From Alitta virens (taxonomy: Eukaryota > Annelida > Polychaeta > Phyllodocida > Nereididae), in NCBI GenBank assembly GCA_932294295.1, contig OW028582.1, forward strand, positions 36,844,204 to 36,908,203: a DNA stretch of 64,000 nucleotides, given 5' to 3'. How positions within the stretch are numbered: the first letter of the stretch is position 1; each line of letters opens with the position of its first letter. Under the pieces are notes generated by a model, which did no database searches, had not been told where the DNA came from, and worked only from the letters and a program-made list of their open reading frames with translations. The translations under genes were made by a program, and so were the position numbers. Shown here piece by piece: positions 13,283 through 25,699 of this stretch.

Positions 13283-13530
13283 AAGAGGTAAGCTGCTCTC
13301 CTGCAAACAGCAAGGTTGCAGGTTCGAACCATCCCAAGGCATGGAGAAACTGAGCACATCCTCTGTAACTCCCCAGATAGCATTCCAAATCGGCCCAGCA
13401 TCGTTCCATGTTGGCTACTGTTGTGCTATCTGGGTCTTTCCTCCACTCCACCCAGAATGGCGATTGTGCATGTGCAGTGGTTAGCCCGTATACTCTCAAA
13501 AAGAAAAAAAAGTTGAGAAAGGCCTATGTT
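13283..13530 (+). mobile_element. tRNA-derived SINE, family C, with nested foldback
   Basis: The head shows 'tggtcaagaggtaagctg' and 'ggttcgaacc' as A-like and B-like boxes. The body ends with 'agttgagaaaggc'. Related tails lie at 14255-14420 and, reversed, near 42890-42930. A short inverted-repeat insert interrupts the body at 13372-13434. Confidence 0.65.
13372..13434. mobile_element. Short foldback element, GATAGCATTCC family
   Basis: The element starts 'cccagatagca' and ends 'tgctatctggg', which are inverse complements. Its left end, 'gatagcattccaaatcgg', is almost the same as the reverse complement of the right end of 30526-30631, so the two belong to one family. Confidence 0.6.
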
Positions 13531-13616
13531 TGAACAGATCCACAGGTGGGGATCAGTGTAGTAATGCAGCTTAAGTGAGACTGCCGTGGATCAAGGGAAC
13601 ATCGCTTGCCCTTACC

Positions 13617-13745
13617 ATAGCAGTAGGCCTAACTCTGCTCCTGTAGGTACACCACAACCTAGCAGTAGGCCTAACTCTGCTCCTGTAGGTACACCACAAC
13701 CTAGCATTAAACCTAACTCTGCTCCTGTAGGTACACCACAACCTT
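13617..13745. repeat. 42-bp minisatellite, about three units
   Basis: The unit starts 'cagtaggcctaactctgc' and contains 'aggtacaccacaacct'. It repeats about three times with a period of 42 bases, the last unit varying. Confidence 0.9.
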
Positions 13746-15170
13746 AGATACGTACCTTTACCACTGAACCACGCCTTTCTCACCCTTTCTGCACTTCAAA
13801 GTTCTGTTTCAAATGTCTTATTTGCCAATTCCTTTCTCCCTTTCATGACATTTGATTGGTTTATCATTTTCTGCATGAAATGACGATTCCATAAATTTCA
13901 CACGAAGGTGTCCTTTATTGCTGAAATCAATGTGGGCTGAATCGTTTTACACAATTTGCGATGGACATTTATTTATTAAGAGGTTTGCGCCATTCATTTT
14001 TCCTAATTAGTTGAATCACGAAAAGATTGATGTGGCATTTTACAGACATTTTTCCAGTTCCTTCTGAATCAAATTTGCATCTCTTGCACTGGTTTCAGTA
14101 AAAAAAAAAAAACATGCAAATAGAGAAACATTTTCATTTGGATCAATACTGAGGTGGTCCATCTTAAGATGTGTAATATTCTAAAAATATTTTGACAATG
14201 TGTCACATTTAACCATGCTTTAACACTGTCATGGTGTGATTTCTCCCCACCATGGCATGGAGGATATAAGCAGATCCTCTGTAACTCTTTTTAAATGGGT
14301 ACTTGGCTATAGGCAGTGATGGCAAGTGCAAGTGCTTAGCCCCTGCAGGTAATTCTGTGTAATGGGCTGTATACTCCCCAAGGAGTTGAGAAAGGCTCAA
14401 GCTTGAAACATACAGGTAAGTCTACATACAGGCCCTATTCTAATCTTCTGCAATGTTTTATCTGTGAAGTTTTCGGAGTGATTGGCAGATAGACAAAACA
14501 AATGAAATATTATTCCAAACAATTCAGTTATAGTGTTTATGAATAATTTTTATGTAGGCTTATGTATCTCATATCTTTTTATTCAGTCTATCATATTTAT
14601 ATTCACACAACAGCAGGGTAATTGAATATTCTTTTTATGTCATTTTTCAATGTAATAATAATAACTCATTTGCCCGTTGTTATCTCTAGCATTATTGAGG
14701 TATCATAGAATAATCCTGTATCCACATACAGTTTCTATTGTTTGGCACAATGCAGTGTTCAGAAAGATGACAGTACATATATGTATATACCTATGCCAGA
14801 TCCAATGTCTGTGACCTAGAGCTACAATTCGTGACACAACTCCCTGAGTCGTGAAATAAAGAAGGCAATCATTGTCGTCTTCAAACCAGAGATATTGCCC
14901 ATACAGGGGAGTAGCCAGTAAGGCGTAAAATTGGGGGGAGGGAGTCAACAAGGGGGTTTACCTTGCATACCCCATGTTTTTACTGTTATTTGTGTTAATA
15001 TCTCGGTCGCATGAGACTGCACAGCCTTATCATCTCATCATTACGTCGGCCTGAAAGCGGGTCACATAAGCTGATCACCATAGCAACGAGACACTACAAA
15101 ATTTAAACAATTGTCTTTTCCTGGATGGTACCTTCTAATTCAGTAAACTCAATAACATGACCATGCCTAT
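13746..15170. other. Intergenic DNA with SINE fragments
   Basis: The region holds a family C SINE tail at about 14225-14410, a short family A SINE body piece near 15000-15100 ('ccttatcatctcatcattac') and otherwise AT-rich sequence without genes. Confidence 0.5.
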
Positions 15171-15176
15171 GTATAT

Positions 15177-16446
15177 ATGTTTAGGGTCATCATTTATGCA
15201 GATGATACAACCCTTCTGGCCACAATATCACCCTTGGAGCTCACTCGAACTGTTAGTCTTGAGCAAAATATTAATCATGAATTAGAAAATATCAGTACCT
15301 GTTTGAAAGTAAACAAACTCTCCCTAAATGCCAGCAAAACAAATGTATGTTATTTCATACCATTAATAAAAGACTACCCTCCTTACACCTACACATAAAC
15401 AACCAGGATATAGAGCATGTTAAACTTTTGAGTATATAGGAATTAAAATAGATGAAGTACTCTTATGGAATGCACACATTGAAAAAATACGCGAGAAAAT
15501 AACAAAAGTAATAGGAATTTTGACACATCTTTTAACTCTGTACAACTCTCTTTTCCTACCACATTTGTTGTATGGTGTACTTCCTTGGGGCCACAAGTCA
15601 AAAATAGCATCTAAACTACAAAAGCAGCTGTAAGGATATTTCTAAAGAAAAATATAATGCTCATACAGAACCCCCTATTTAAGAAATTCAGCATTCTGAA
15701 GTTTTATGATATGGCAAAACTGCAAGAATACAAGTTCATTCATAAATTGATAAACAAAAGACTACCAAATTTCTTTCAAACATTTACATTCATTAGACAC
15801 GTCGACATCCATAACTATGCTACTCGCAGAAATGATATGCTAATTATCCCCACAGTCAAATATCAAATCTCCATTTGCTCTATTAGATATCGATTAGCAC
15901 ATATTGTAAATGATGCACCACCATCCATATCAAATAGAATGAATACTCACAGTATAAAGGGATTATGCTTTTATTTAAAAAATACCAGTGTAGAATCCTA
16001 CGAGTTGAACTCCAGTATCCAAGGATGCTACATTATGTAGCTAAATTGACCCCCCTGCCAATATATCCATACACAAATTCGCCGGACATCTTGTTTCACT
16101 TAAAACTTTGCAACTTCCACTCACAAACTCTCTACTGTCTACTTATGTAAAAAAAAGGTTTTTGAAATAACGAAAATTTCCTTCTGACCACTTTCTATGT
16201 TCTTTCTATGTTGTTTAAAACTTTTTTTTTAGTTGGATTGTTTATCTTTTAAATCCCCTCATAGCCATGTATTACAAATGTCAAATTGTATCTGTAAAAT
16301 GAAATCCCCTGGTGGCAGACATCCTAGCGGCTGTATGCCAAAGTGTCTGTCTCCAACACCATATTTAAAAAAATGTTATTTTGATTTATACTATTACATT
16401 TATCGTAAAAAAATATATTTATTTTGGAATAAATTATCTCTCTCTC
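15177..16446 (+). mobile_element. 3' part of a non-LTR retrotransposon (CR1/Jockey-like)
   Basis: The first frame (15177-15398) carries YADDTTLL, the intact catalytic box of reverse transcriptase, followed by the usual KxNKLSLNxSKT block. A shifted frame then reads 'YIGIKIDEVLLWNAHI', and from 15657 a 127-residue frame continues the C-terminal tail (YDMAKLQEYKFIHKLINKRLP). Upstream RT blocks are missing. A non-coding tail follows and ends at 'ggaataaattatctctctctcc', which looks like a 3' end with a short microsatellite tail. The copy is 5'-truncated and frameshifted. Confidence 0.85.
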
Positions 16447-16807
16447 CTTTTTATATATAACAGAAGCTAATTTTCTAAAGTTCCATCAGTTTTATCAATA
16501 CATAAATACATATTGTTCAGTATAATCAGTTGGTTGATTTCAGGCACACATTTGTAACATACACATTTTATTCTGTTGACCTATATTACTGTTTTCACGA
16601 TATTTGGTGATGTGGCCTCAAACTCTATCCGATATGTCTCTGCTCAGGACCCTTGAATCTTTCAAAATTGTGCAAAAATGTTGGTGAGTCAAATGAGAAT
16701 CTGTAGACACTCGCGGTGCTCGCCCAGTAATTAAAATCACTGTAGATGGCGTGGGCAGTCGACTTGTAGACAGCCATCCGATCATCCTAGGGAAATTCAA
16801 TTTCTGA

Positions 16808-16821
16808 CAACCACCAAAAAG

Positions 16822-16852
<31 letters not shown>

Positions 16853-17700
16853 TGTATGTATTATGACTAGCAATCGTATACCACAGGTTTAATAATTACT
16901 AGATATAAAGTGTACAAGTATGCATAACATTTAAATTAGATAATAATTAGAACATTATATAAAAGAAAAATACAGAGGATGATAAGATGAGTTTGTACAA
17001 ATGTAAACATCCTAAAAACAATATGTAACATAATTTCTGGAAGTAAAAATGTCTCTAGTTAACAGGAGAGTTCTTAAATCTCCGGGTTCTGGCATCAGGG
17101 AGTTTGTACTCTAATGATTTCCTCAAAATGTGGGCACTTGTTCTTACAAGTGGTAATAAACAGTTCAACTTATGATTATGATCTGTCATGTCCAGAAACA
17201 GCCTTCTACATAGCTGTTCACATCTGAGGTGGAGACTCTCAGTTCCAAGTATGTCATATGCAATATCGTAGCAGGTATCAGGTAGGATAGTTCGCATTGC
17301 ATGCACGGATTGGGAAGTGCTCCAGACTATTAGCTTGTTCCTTCGTGCGGCCAGGATGCCATACCTCACAGAAGTATTCTAAATTTGGGCGGATGATGGA
17401 TGGAAGTAAAGCCTGGAGGAAGCCTTGTATGCTATGTGTTGAATGTGGTCATGCCAGTAACAGTGACACCCAGCACTTTTATACAGGATACCGTTTCAAT
17501 TTGTTTGCCATCCTTAGTGATTCTTTGTAGGGTCAGTGGCTTTTTCCTAAAATAGACAATCATTTCTTTGGGTTTTTCCGTATTTATCACCATATTGTTA
17601 GTGCTGGACCACTGACAGGCCTTGGCAGCACACTGAAGATTGCTGTCCATACCACCTCCATTACAGGCCTCCCAGATGGAGGAAACTTAATTGCAAGCTG
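16808..17700 (-). mobile_element. 3' part of a non-LTR retrotransposon with microsatellite tail
   Basis: On the minus strand, 17650-17432 encodes an RT tail with NNMVINTEKPKEMIVYF and IKVLGVTVTG, the common WSxxNxMxxNxxKTKEM and KxLGVxI blocks. The frame 17369-17055 continues with ILPDTCYDIAYDILGTESL and ends RFKNSPVN. A 3' untranslated part runs down to a (TTAC)n tail, seen on the plus strand as (GTAA)n at 16820-16853, which marks the 3' end. It is frameshifted and 5'-truncated, and of a different lineage from 15177-16446. Confidence 0.8.
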
Positions 17701-17920
17701 TGTTATCAATCGACATGTACTCTAATGAACCTAGGCTGTAATCTGGCTAATGCTTGGTTGGTTATGCACTTTCACAAGATTCAAGAAGAATTATCAAGTG
17801 CTTGACAGACAGATGTGCAACGTTTGAAGTGGACATCTATAAAGCAATATGATACAATAGCGGAACTGAGTAATGCCTAATCAAATCTAATCTAATCTAA
17901 TATTATCTAACCCAAGGGGT

Positions 17921-18103
17921 GGGTGGGTGATTAGGGCTTTACGTCCTGTATTTCTGCACCAGTTGGGCTAATTAGGACAGGCAGAGACCATGGCAATGAG
18001 ACGAAGGATGAAACAGCCATCCAACTTACGCTCAACCGGGAATCGAACCCGGGACCCAGCGTTTGGAAGCCCAGAGTGCTACCTCTGAGCTAAGCCCCCG
18101 CCC
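17921..18103 (-). mobile_element. tRNA-derived SINE, family B, near full length
   Basis: The minus strand reads 'cttagctcagaggtagcact' as A box and 'gggttcgattcccggttgag' as B box, then the family body down to 'gtaaagccctaatcaccc'. It is the least decayed copy in the window. A tail-only piece in the opposite direction lies at 18202-18262. Confidence 0.9.
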
Positions 18104-18201
18104 TTATCTAACCTAAGGGAAAATTACCTCAGGATGTAAGAGACCTCACCAATGAGACCAGTCATTATATCCTGGATTAAATACTTTATCCTGTAAGTGC
18201 C

Positions 18202-18262
18202 CTTCCCTCATTAGCCCAACAGGTGCAGAAATACAGGACATAAAGCCATAATCCATCCACCC
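18202..18262 (+). mobile_element. SINE family B tail fragment
   Basis: The fragment matches only the 3' part of family B ('attagcccaacaggtgcaga' and 'tacaggacataaagcc'). Confidence 0.7.
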
Positions 18263-18605
18263 ACCCTGCAAGTGCTTGATCGTATTCATAACTATGATGA
18301 AATTGTCAAGTAATCAGGCATTAACCCTATTTGATTGCGATAATTACACTTAACTCTGAAATTACCTCTGATTGGTTGATTATAATCAATTCAGTTCATT
18401 AGGCACTTGACAACTAAATGTGAAAAGATTTACAGTGAAATATTTCATAACAGAATGTGATTTTCAGAAGAATTTCAAAACACAGAAAAAATGTCACTAA
18501 CTCAGCAAAAGCACTTAGAGTTAAATTACGAGAAATTCACCTTCTTTGCTTATTCTATAATCATTTATAAACGGATTATGGGAGCATATGAAGCTGGAAC
18601 TTCAT

Positions 18606-18608
<3 letters not shown>

Positions 18609-18691
<83 letters not shown>
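18609..18691. repeat. (CT)n microsatellite
   Basis: An uninterrupted dinucleotide CT run of about 80 bases. Confidence 0.99.
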
Positions 18692-18694
<3 letters not shown>

Positions 18695-18762
18695 GTTGTA
18701 TTGTTTCACAGTGCATGACATGTACAAATGAAATTAAAAAAAAAGTATATATATATAATCTC

Positions 18763-19134
18763 CAGGGGCGTCGATTTCACTTGACGGGGGGGGGGGGGGC
18801 TACTTTACTTGACGGGCCGGGGGGGGGGGGGGGCTACTTTATCTGTCACACCGTGACTTCCCTTGCTTGTACAAGTGGCAGCAATTAACGTGCGGAGACA
18901 CTTGTCAAGTGATGCCAAACTATTTTTACTGATGAACTTGTACTGATGTGTGATATCAAGTGTAAAACTGTTTTAAAAAAACCCACAAATATTCCAAAAC
19001 GAAAGTGTGTAGAAAAAAGGTAATTTCCATTTGAGAATTTCAGGGGGGGGGGGGTGGGGGGATGATTGCATTGACAATCCTGCCCCTTTCCAAAAGTGGG
19101 GGGTATATATCCCCTCCCTGTATCGACACCCCTG
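18763..19134. mobile_element. hAT-like non-autonomous element with G tracts
   Basis: The left end 'caggggcgtcgat' and the right end 'atcgacacccctg' form imperfect terminal inverted repeats. The body has three long G tracts and a conserved core ('gtgtgatatcaagtgt', 'ttccaaaac'). The same core recurs at 25700-25955. No coding sequence is visible. I see no clear target-site duplication. Confidence 0.65.
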
Positions 19135-19478
19135 AATATATCTAAAAATAATTAGCTTGAATTAAGATACCATGTGTGTAACTGGCACAGCAGCCGCAGA
19201 ATTATGAAGCCTGTTGCTAATTTATCAAATTTGAAATTTTGATATGTCCTGACCGACACAAAGCTGTAATATGGTGTCCAATGTAATATTATATTATAAC
19301 TACTGTAATATAGTAACTAGCTGGGCTAACAGAGGTTCCAGGTTCGAATACTGTCCTGAACCCTCTCTGTGAGCTAAATGATTATAAGACTATGTAATGC
19401 CCTCTAAGGCAAGTACTTGCTGTTGAGACATGACAGATTAGTTATGAGATGATTTGTGTGTGTGTGTGTGTGTGTGTG

Positions 19479-19650
19479 AATAGGGCTTTACGTCCTGTAT
19501 TTCTGCACCAGTTGGGCTAATTAGGACAGGCAGAGACCATGGCAATGAGACAAAGGATGAAACAGCCATCCAACTTAGGCTCGACCGGGAATTGAACGAC
19601 CCAGTGGATGGAAGCCCTGAGCACTACCTCTGAGCTAGAGCCCCCGCCCC
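19479..19650 (-). mobile_element. tRNA-derived SINE, family B
   Basis: The body 'agggctttacgtcctgtatt' through 'cgaccgggaattgaac' and the head 'gagctagagcccccgcccc' match the other family B copies on the minus strand. A (GT)n run abuts its 3' end at 19455-19478. Confidence 0.85.
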
Positions 19651-19879
19651 ATGAGACAATTTATGAGGTTGGTCAGCCATCCTATATTGCTCATCATCAT
19701 AAAATGTATTCTCTCTTCTTCTCTATCTCTTATTTTGTAAGCCTTGAGAATTAGTTTATTATTGATATGTTTTTACCATTTACTGATTAAATTATAAATC
19801 CATAGCAATATAACTGATACACAGAACCACAAGGGGCGTGATGATAGCGTTGTGTTACCACAATTTAGTCACTGCCTCC

Positions 19880-19975
19880 TTGACCATATAGTATATAATC
19901 ATTTATATATAGTTGTACCAGACAGATTTATTTATGTAAATGTATGGTCAAAATAAATTATTCTTGAGTCTTGAG
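19880..19975 (+). mobile_element. Probable 3' end of a non-LTR retrotransposon
   Basis: The sequence 'tttatgtaaatgtatggtca' followed by 'aaataaatt' and a repeated 'cttgagt' resembles the 3' end at 21560-21612, where 'tttatgtaaattgtcag', 'tatggtcaaataaata' and a (CTTT)n tail are found. No coding part is attached. Confidence 0.45.
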
Positions 19976-21229
19976 TCATGTGACACATTTACCTCACTTG
20001 TGAAATATATCATTTGCCGCAGCATAGATATTTGCTACAGTTCGAGAGTTCTTTTTTTTTCTTTTAATTGTCTATAACCATTCTAAAGTAAAATAGTACA
20101 GGCGTGCTGTGAAATCAGCCTGCTGGCGCCAGTTGATGGTGGTAGAATAAGTCGCGATAGCTGTCTGGAGTCAACCATATTTTATGGACTAACTGTATAT
20201 ACATTTATAATCTTTTGGCCATGCAACCAATTTATTGATGAGTTCAAGTATGACTGCGTCAACTTGTGAAGATTTTTACAATTTTCAATTAGCCTGAAGC
20301 AGTCTCGTTTTGCAATGTTTTTCCTTTCAAAAATCAAAGCTAAAAACAATGTCACTTACACCTGATGGGATTGGAATAGACAGCATATATACTGTGTACT
20401 TAAGAACTTCCAGGAAAGCCAATCCACAAGTGAGAATATGTATTAAAAAGAAAAACATATATAAGTAGGAAGTGTCCAGGATTAAGAGACATACATTTCT
20501 GACAAATTAATGGAGTGGGGATAGCTGGGGATGTATCTTTCCTCTTATTAAATGTCACTAGCATCTGTAAGGATTATGAACTATTAGTAATGTTGACTTC
20601 CATGAATTGGTGGTGCCTTAATTGTCCCCTGTGCCTGCACTGGAGCAAGTAAAAGACACCATCTAATGGGGTAATTGTACTATATGATGTGGACTCCAAG
20701 CCTTCTAATACTTTTCATTTCCTTTTCATCTTATCATTACTTCTACCAAAATCAGTTGGTCATTACCTCCATATCAGTAGGATTCAGAGCATACAAAGTT
20801 GGCTTTCATGTAATAGACCACAAGAAACCTGCTATTATCTAACAACGAGCTCCTGCCATTTATAAGCCAAGCATGCTTGGCCCTAATTTGTGCCCGAGTT
20901 CCCAGAATGAGGGCCATGCAGCAGTCTTTATATTTTTTGTTGGATTATATGTGCACGCAGTTCTTCCTACCTACCAAGAATCGATTTTATACTGAAATAC
21001 AAGGAGTGCATACACTATTACTAATCTTGACTTGCTGTTATTTTATCACGATCATCATTATAGTTTCGTGCAATCAATCGGCAATTTCAAAATCTGCTTC
21101 TTAAAATTTTATATGTTATCACTAAATGACTTAGTCATCGCCAGTAAAACCTATAAAATAATTTTCATTGATGTGAAAGTTGGCAATAATGTATACCGTT
21201 TAGACAATATTTATTCAACCTGTTGCAAA

Positions 21230-21612
21230 ATACCTCGAAAAATGACAGGACTGCTGCAAGGCTAGCCACTTACACCCAGTACATACATTCAAGAGTCTGC
21301 CATCAGGCATGCAGGTCCAAGACTGTGGAATTCACTACCAGTCATATCCAAATGAGTACTTTGACTAACATTTTAAAATCTAATTTATAGACTTTTCTTT
21401 TCAAAGAACATTCTAATTTCTTTGGTTTTTACTAGTAATTTTTTATATTTCATTATTTTACTTTCTTTATATCTATTTACATCTGTTTATCATTTTCTTT
21501 GAACCGATTTGGAGCATATGTCTCCTATGACCATAGTTTTCCTTGATAAATTTTGTTTATGTAAATTGTCAGTTTATGGTCAAATAAATACTTTCTTTCT
21601 TTCTGTCTGTCT
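21230..21612 (+). mobile_element. Non-LTR retrotransposon 3' fragment (Jockey-like tail)
   Basis: Across broken frames the plus strand reads AIRHAGPRLWNSLPVISK, the GPRLWNSLP block found at the C terminus of many Jockey/CR1-like reverse transcriptases. It ends with 'ggtcaaataaatactttctt' and a (CTTT)n tail. Only the last part of the element remains. Confidence 0.7.
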
Positions 21613-22069
21613 ATGGATTTTACTATATATAAAATGAATTATTATTATTATTATTTACTGTAGTAGTAAATCAATTAACAACAATTTACAATTGGACACC
21701 AGCCATTCCCAGGTTATTCCTGTATAGTGCAAATCATTCTTAACATTACTTCCTCGCAGTTTCCTGACTAAATGGTTTTCTTAAATGTCACATTTCCTAG
21801 CTCAGCCCATACATTGATGATTTATATCATTGCACTGTCTATACGATCTCCCCAGGTAGGCATTCTACCATTTATCTGTTGCTTTCTGTGTAACTGACCC
21901 AGTATTTACGACACACTGGTGGTAGCTATGTATACAATAGCATGCTCTAGTACATCTTCTGCTGAGTAATGTGAAGCTACAGTGTATATATACCCATTGA
22001 TATATAAGTCACCTGTAATCCTTAATGAAGCATTATACTATTAAGAAATTCCTTTCACAGAAACTTTCG

Positions 22070-22142
22070 ACCATATCACTCGGTCACGTGACAACGCCTG
22101 AGCGTTGCCCAGCAGGAGGCTGGCGATGACCGTGTGATATGG
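22070..22142. repeat. Imperfect palindrome with inner hairpin
   Basis: The outer arms 'ccatatcactcggtca' and 'tgaccgtgtgatatgg' pair with one mismatch. Between them 'caacgcctgagcgttg' can fold on itself. No flanking direct repeat was identified, so its origin is unclear. Confidence 0.6.
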
Positions 22143-22299
22143 CTTCCTAAAGCAATTGTAAGTTGCTGAAAAGAATTTCTTCATACTGTGGATCTCCAGG
22201 GACAAGATAACCTTCATGGAGTTAAGAATTATACTATTCTTAAAGATAACCTTAAGAGCCATTTCACTGTATGACTCAATAAAATTGGGATCATCAAGA

Positions 22300-24440
22300 T
22301 ATTAAATCTGAACTCAGTCATGTAAATCCAGGACTCTCATTGGCTGAGGGATTGCATTAACCAATTAAGGTCATGGTCTTATATGACGTCATCTGGAATT
22401 TAGTTTCAAAGTCTAAGATATCAGCTGTAATTGTTTGACAACAACTCGGTGAAAAATGACGTGTATTAGCAGATCCATTGACAAAAATATTTGTGGAATG
22501 TACTTTGTATAACATCGTTTATACTCCCTTTTCTATTGTTCTTTTGGGGGATACAACCAACGAAAATGTTAGCTAACTCCTTCCTGAGTGCAAACTGAAT
22601 TGTTATGCGTAATAAAGGCATTAAAAAAACCCAAAAAACAAAATAATTAAATGAGTAATTATGCCTAATGGCGTTGGGATATGACCAACAAAAATGAAAG
22701 TTAACTCCCTCCTATTCGGGATATAACAAATACAAAAATTTTAGATCCTTAGTCTAAAATGTGTGTGATCTGATAAGTTTTTAGTTCGATTCTTTTCTTC
22801 TCTGTATTCATATTTTATTCCACTTATTTGTTATGTGCATTGAGATAATTATACATATTGATTGCGCAAAAAAGAAATAAACTGTTACTTTTATATTAAT
22901 ATTAAACATACAAAGGTAATAGCTATCTGTGAATCTTCAAATTTTAATAATCAAATAAAAATTGATGAAGTTGTGAAAGAAAATCAAGTACAAGTAAGGA
23001 AGGCTTAGACCAAGGAAATTTCTTACATCTACATTGTAAATTCTCCCAATACCATGGAAACGCCTTGCCCCTGAGCCAAATAGTTTGGGTGTATTTCAGC
23101 CCTGTTGTTAAACTATAAATATTCTGATAAGTTGAATAACATCGGTGATTTACCACTATCCAAAAACTTCCATATTTATTCGATTTTTCTCTGACAATGG
23201 CTCCTAATAATAAGAGTCACCTGCATGTTATAGAAGACATCTGTGAACCTTCTTTACTATCTCATATGAGACAAGCTTATGACAGATGTAAAGCATTTGT
23301 CAGACTAATCTGTAGGTGAAATTCCGAATAGGGTATGTTTTCATTAACAAACTGTCATGTCCACAGGACATTTTTTATGAAGATTTTTTTTCGCAGAAAG
23401 TTGTTCAGAAATAAAAGGATTTGATTCCTCGTGTGATAGCAGCCAGAAGTGAAGGAAAGACAGCATTTTTGCTGTGTGATAAACTTGTAATCAAAGACCC
23501 ACCATCAAATTAAGCCAGGTCTACAAGCAACATACGATGATATGTTTTGATAGATCAGACGATGTGGGTGCGTAGCTCTCTTTCCTTCATACAATGAATC
23601 CAACCGTTTTATTCTCCAATTAATATGAGGCATGTGGAACCTTAAATTTTTCAAATCGGATGAAAATTGACGAAGTTATCGAATAAAACGTACACGAAAG
23701 ACTATATTTTGAATGGGAACAAGACTGAATGCAGCGTCAACAGCGTCACGAACGTCCTCGATTCGTGATGCATTTTCGGTAATAACTCGGTCAATTCTTG
23801 TCCGATTCTAAAAAACAAAATTTATACTTTGTTGTGTAGCTAAATGCATAACTAACAGAACATAAAATTGTTATTATTAATCTAAGACAAACTGTGTTCA
23901 CATTGGTGGTTTTTTGGCGGTACGCGTTTCGTCCTTATTTGGAAATAGCAACGTATTTAGTTTCCTTATTTGGGCATTACATGAACGTCATTCCGTGTGG
24001 CATGAAATGCAGATCACCCAGCCCATATCACCTGGTATTTCAAGTGATAAAGCTGCAATTGGGGAATAATATCATCATAAAGACTTTTTGTGACATAAGA
24101 CTTATTGCAAAATCTGTTTTATTAAGATTCGTATATATAAAATGCTTACCTTTAATCAAGTATAGTTTTGTTTTGATACAGTTGTTCAAATATGATAGTT
24201 TGAAGATCAAGATTTGTTATTTAACATCAGTATTACTATTGTTTTTTTGGGTGTTTTTTTCGAGGACTTTGTTGTGGATAATGATATTTCTGTATATATA
24301 TACCATATAGTGAAATAAAAAAAGCATAATTGTCATTATTTGGGTAAACAAAAAATAAGGAGAGTTTGTTTGTTAGGTCCTTTAGCTTGATCAACCTTGC
24401 ATTTTCCTTGCTTTTACCACAGGAAACCACTACAGTAACA
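22300..24440. other. Intergenic DNA, no gene seen
   Basis: The stretch holds only AT-rich sequence. The longest open frame (23894-24310, plus) is hydrophobic and low in complexity, with no splice context or family motif, and I do not treat it as a gene. Confidence 0.5.
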
Positions 24441-24509
24441 CAGTCTATCTGCACGAGGGTGAAGAATGAGATGATGAGTATAGTTATACAATGATTTAGA
24501 TATGTCTCA

Positions 24510-24600
24510 TAAACAGAGAAGAGAGTGGGCTTTGAACCCATTTTTTCGATGGCTTAGAAGACATCCATGCTAGCCACTGGACCATCTTGTTTTAAGGTGA
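24510..24600 (-). mobile_element. tRNA-like SINE head
   Basis: The minus strand reads 'gatggtccagtggctagcat' and 'gggttcaaagccc' at tRNA-like spacing. The body is not recognised. Confidence 0.5.
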
Positions 24601-24746
24601 AGAAATGTTTTTTGTTTTTTTTTACCTTTAAAAAGTATGCTAAAAACAAAATAATACAATCATATTCAACTGATTGTAACAATCAGAAATGCTTTGTTTG
24701 TGGTAATTCCTCATAATAAAATTAAATAAATAAAATTTCTAATAAC

Positions 24747-24901
24747 TACATGGCCAATTGTGCAACGTGCGTTTTCCATGCGTTTGGATAAACGCATGGA
24801 AAACGCATGGTATTTGCCTCATTATAATTAGCTAAAAACCATACGTTTTCCATGCGTTTATCTTTCTCATGGAAAACGCACGTGGCACATTTGGCCATGT
24901 A
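24747..24901. mobile_element. 155-bp foldback element with repeated inner stems
   Basis: The ends 'tacatggccaattgtgc' and (reverse complement) 'tacatggccaaatgtgc' form long terminal inverted repeats that go on into 'acgtgcgttttccatg'. The phrase 'gttttccatgcgtt' and its complement occur several times inside, so the whole element can fold into a compound hairpin. There is no coding capacity. Confidence 0.85.
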
Positions 24902-25109
24902 TGATTTTTATTATTTGACTGGAATCCCCACTGGGTGGCTCCCCAAAAGCAACATGTGTGACAGTACTCTACAATATTGAATGTTGTCAAGATATTCTGG
25001 CATCATTTTTTGGGAACTGTTAAGCTTTTTTTCCTGGCCCCTTGATGCAAAAGTTAATGTAAATATGGCCTCTTCGGGATGTTGCGCATGCGCCCCATTT
25101 ATGGAACCA

Positions 25110-25205
25110 CGTGAAAGACTTCCACCTTTTGGGAGTGAATCGAACTTTAGACCCCCAAAGAAACTGACAAGCTCTTTAACCACTAGACCTTGCAGTAGAA
25201 TCACA
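25110..25205 (-). mobile_element. tRNA-like SINE head
   Basis: The minus strand has 'aaggtctagtggttaaagag' and 'aagttcgattcactc' as A-like and B-like boxes. The downstream body (24960-25110) is not clearly related to families A-C. Confidence 0.5.
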
Positions 25206-25699
25206 ACAGTGATGGACAAACTTAAACTAAAGTTTGTAACACACTTTCAGTCTTTAAATGCACGTGTCAAAATAGGAAACTCCCTGGTAATATATTGACT
25301 TTATTTGGACGCTTGACTTTTATGGTCACATTAACCTCAAAAGAGCTATTTATAGACATAACATTGTGTAATGTTTGCCACATTGTATGTATATACACTG
25401 TAAACTTACATGCACAATGTAAAATACAGTATACATGTCATGGTATACTAAATTATTAAATAAAGACAATTTTAAAGTTGCAGCACCTAATTTTGTTTGA
25501 GCTTGTCACTGTCTATGTTGGTAGTTATTTCTCTTTCTTCATTGGATTTTGAGTTTTATAAAATGCAACTTCTAAACCACTATCTCCCTGCAATAACATG
25601 ATATGCAATTTCTAAACTATATTAACTATTACTGCACCATGATTGCCCATCATTAGAGCATATTCGTTGGTAGCAGTTGTGTTCATCAATACTTGGGCC

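Noticed and set aside
23894..24310. 138-residue hydrophobic frame
   Set aside because: AT-rich, low complexity, no splice context and no recognisable motif; expected by chance in such sequence.
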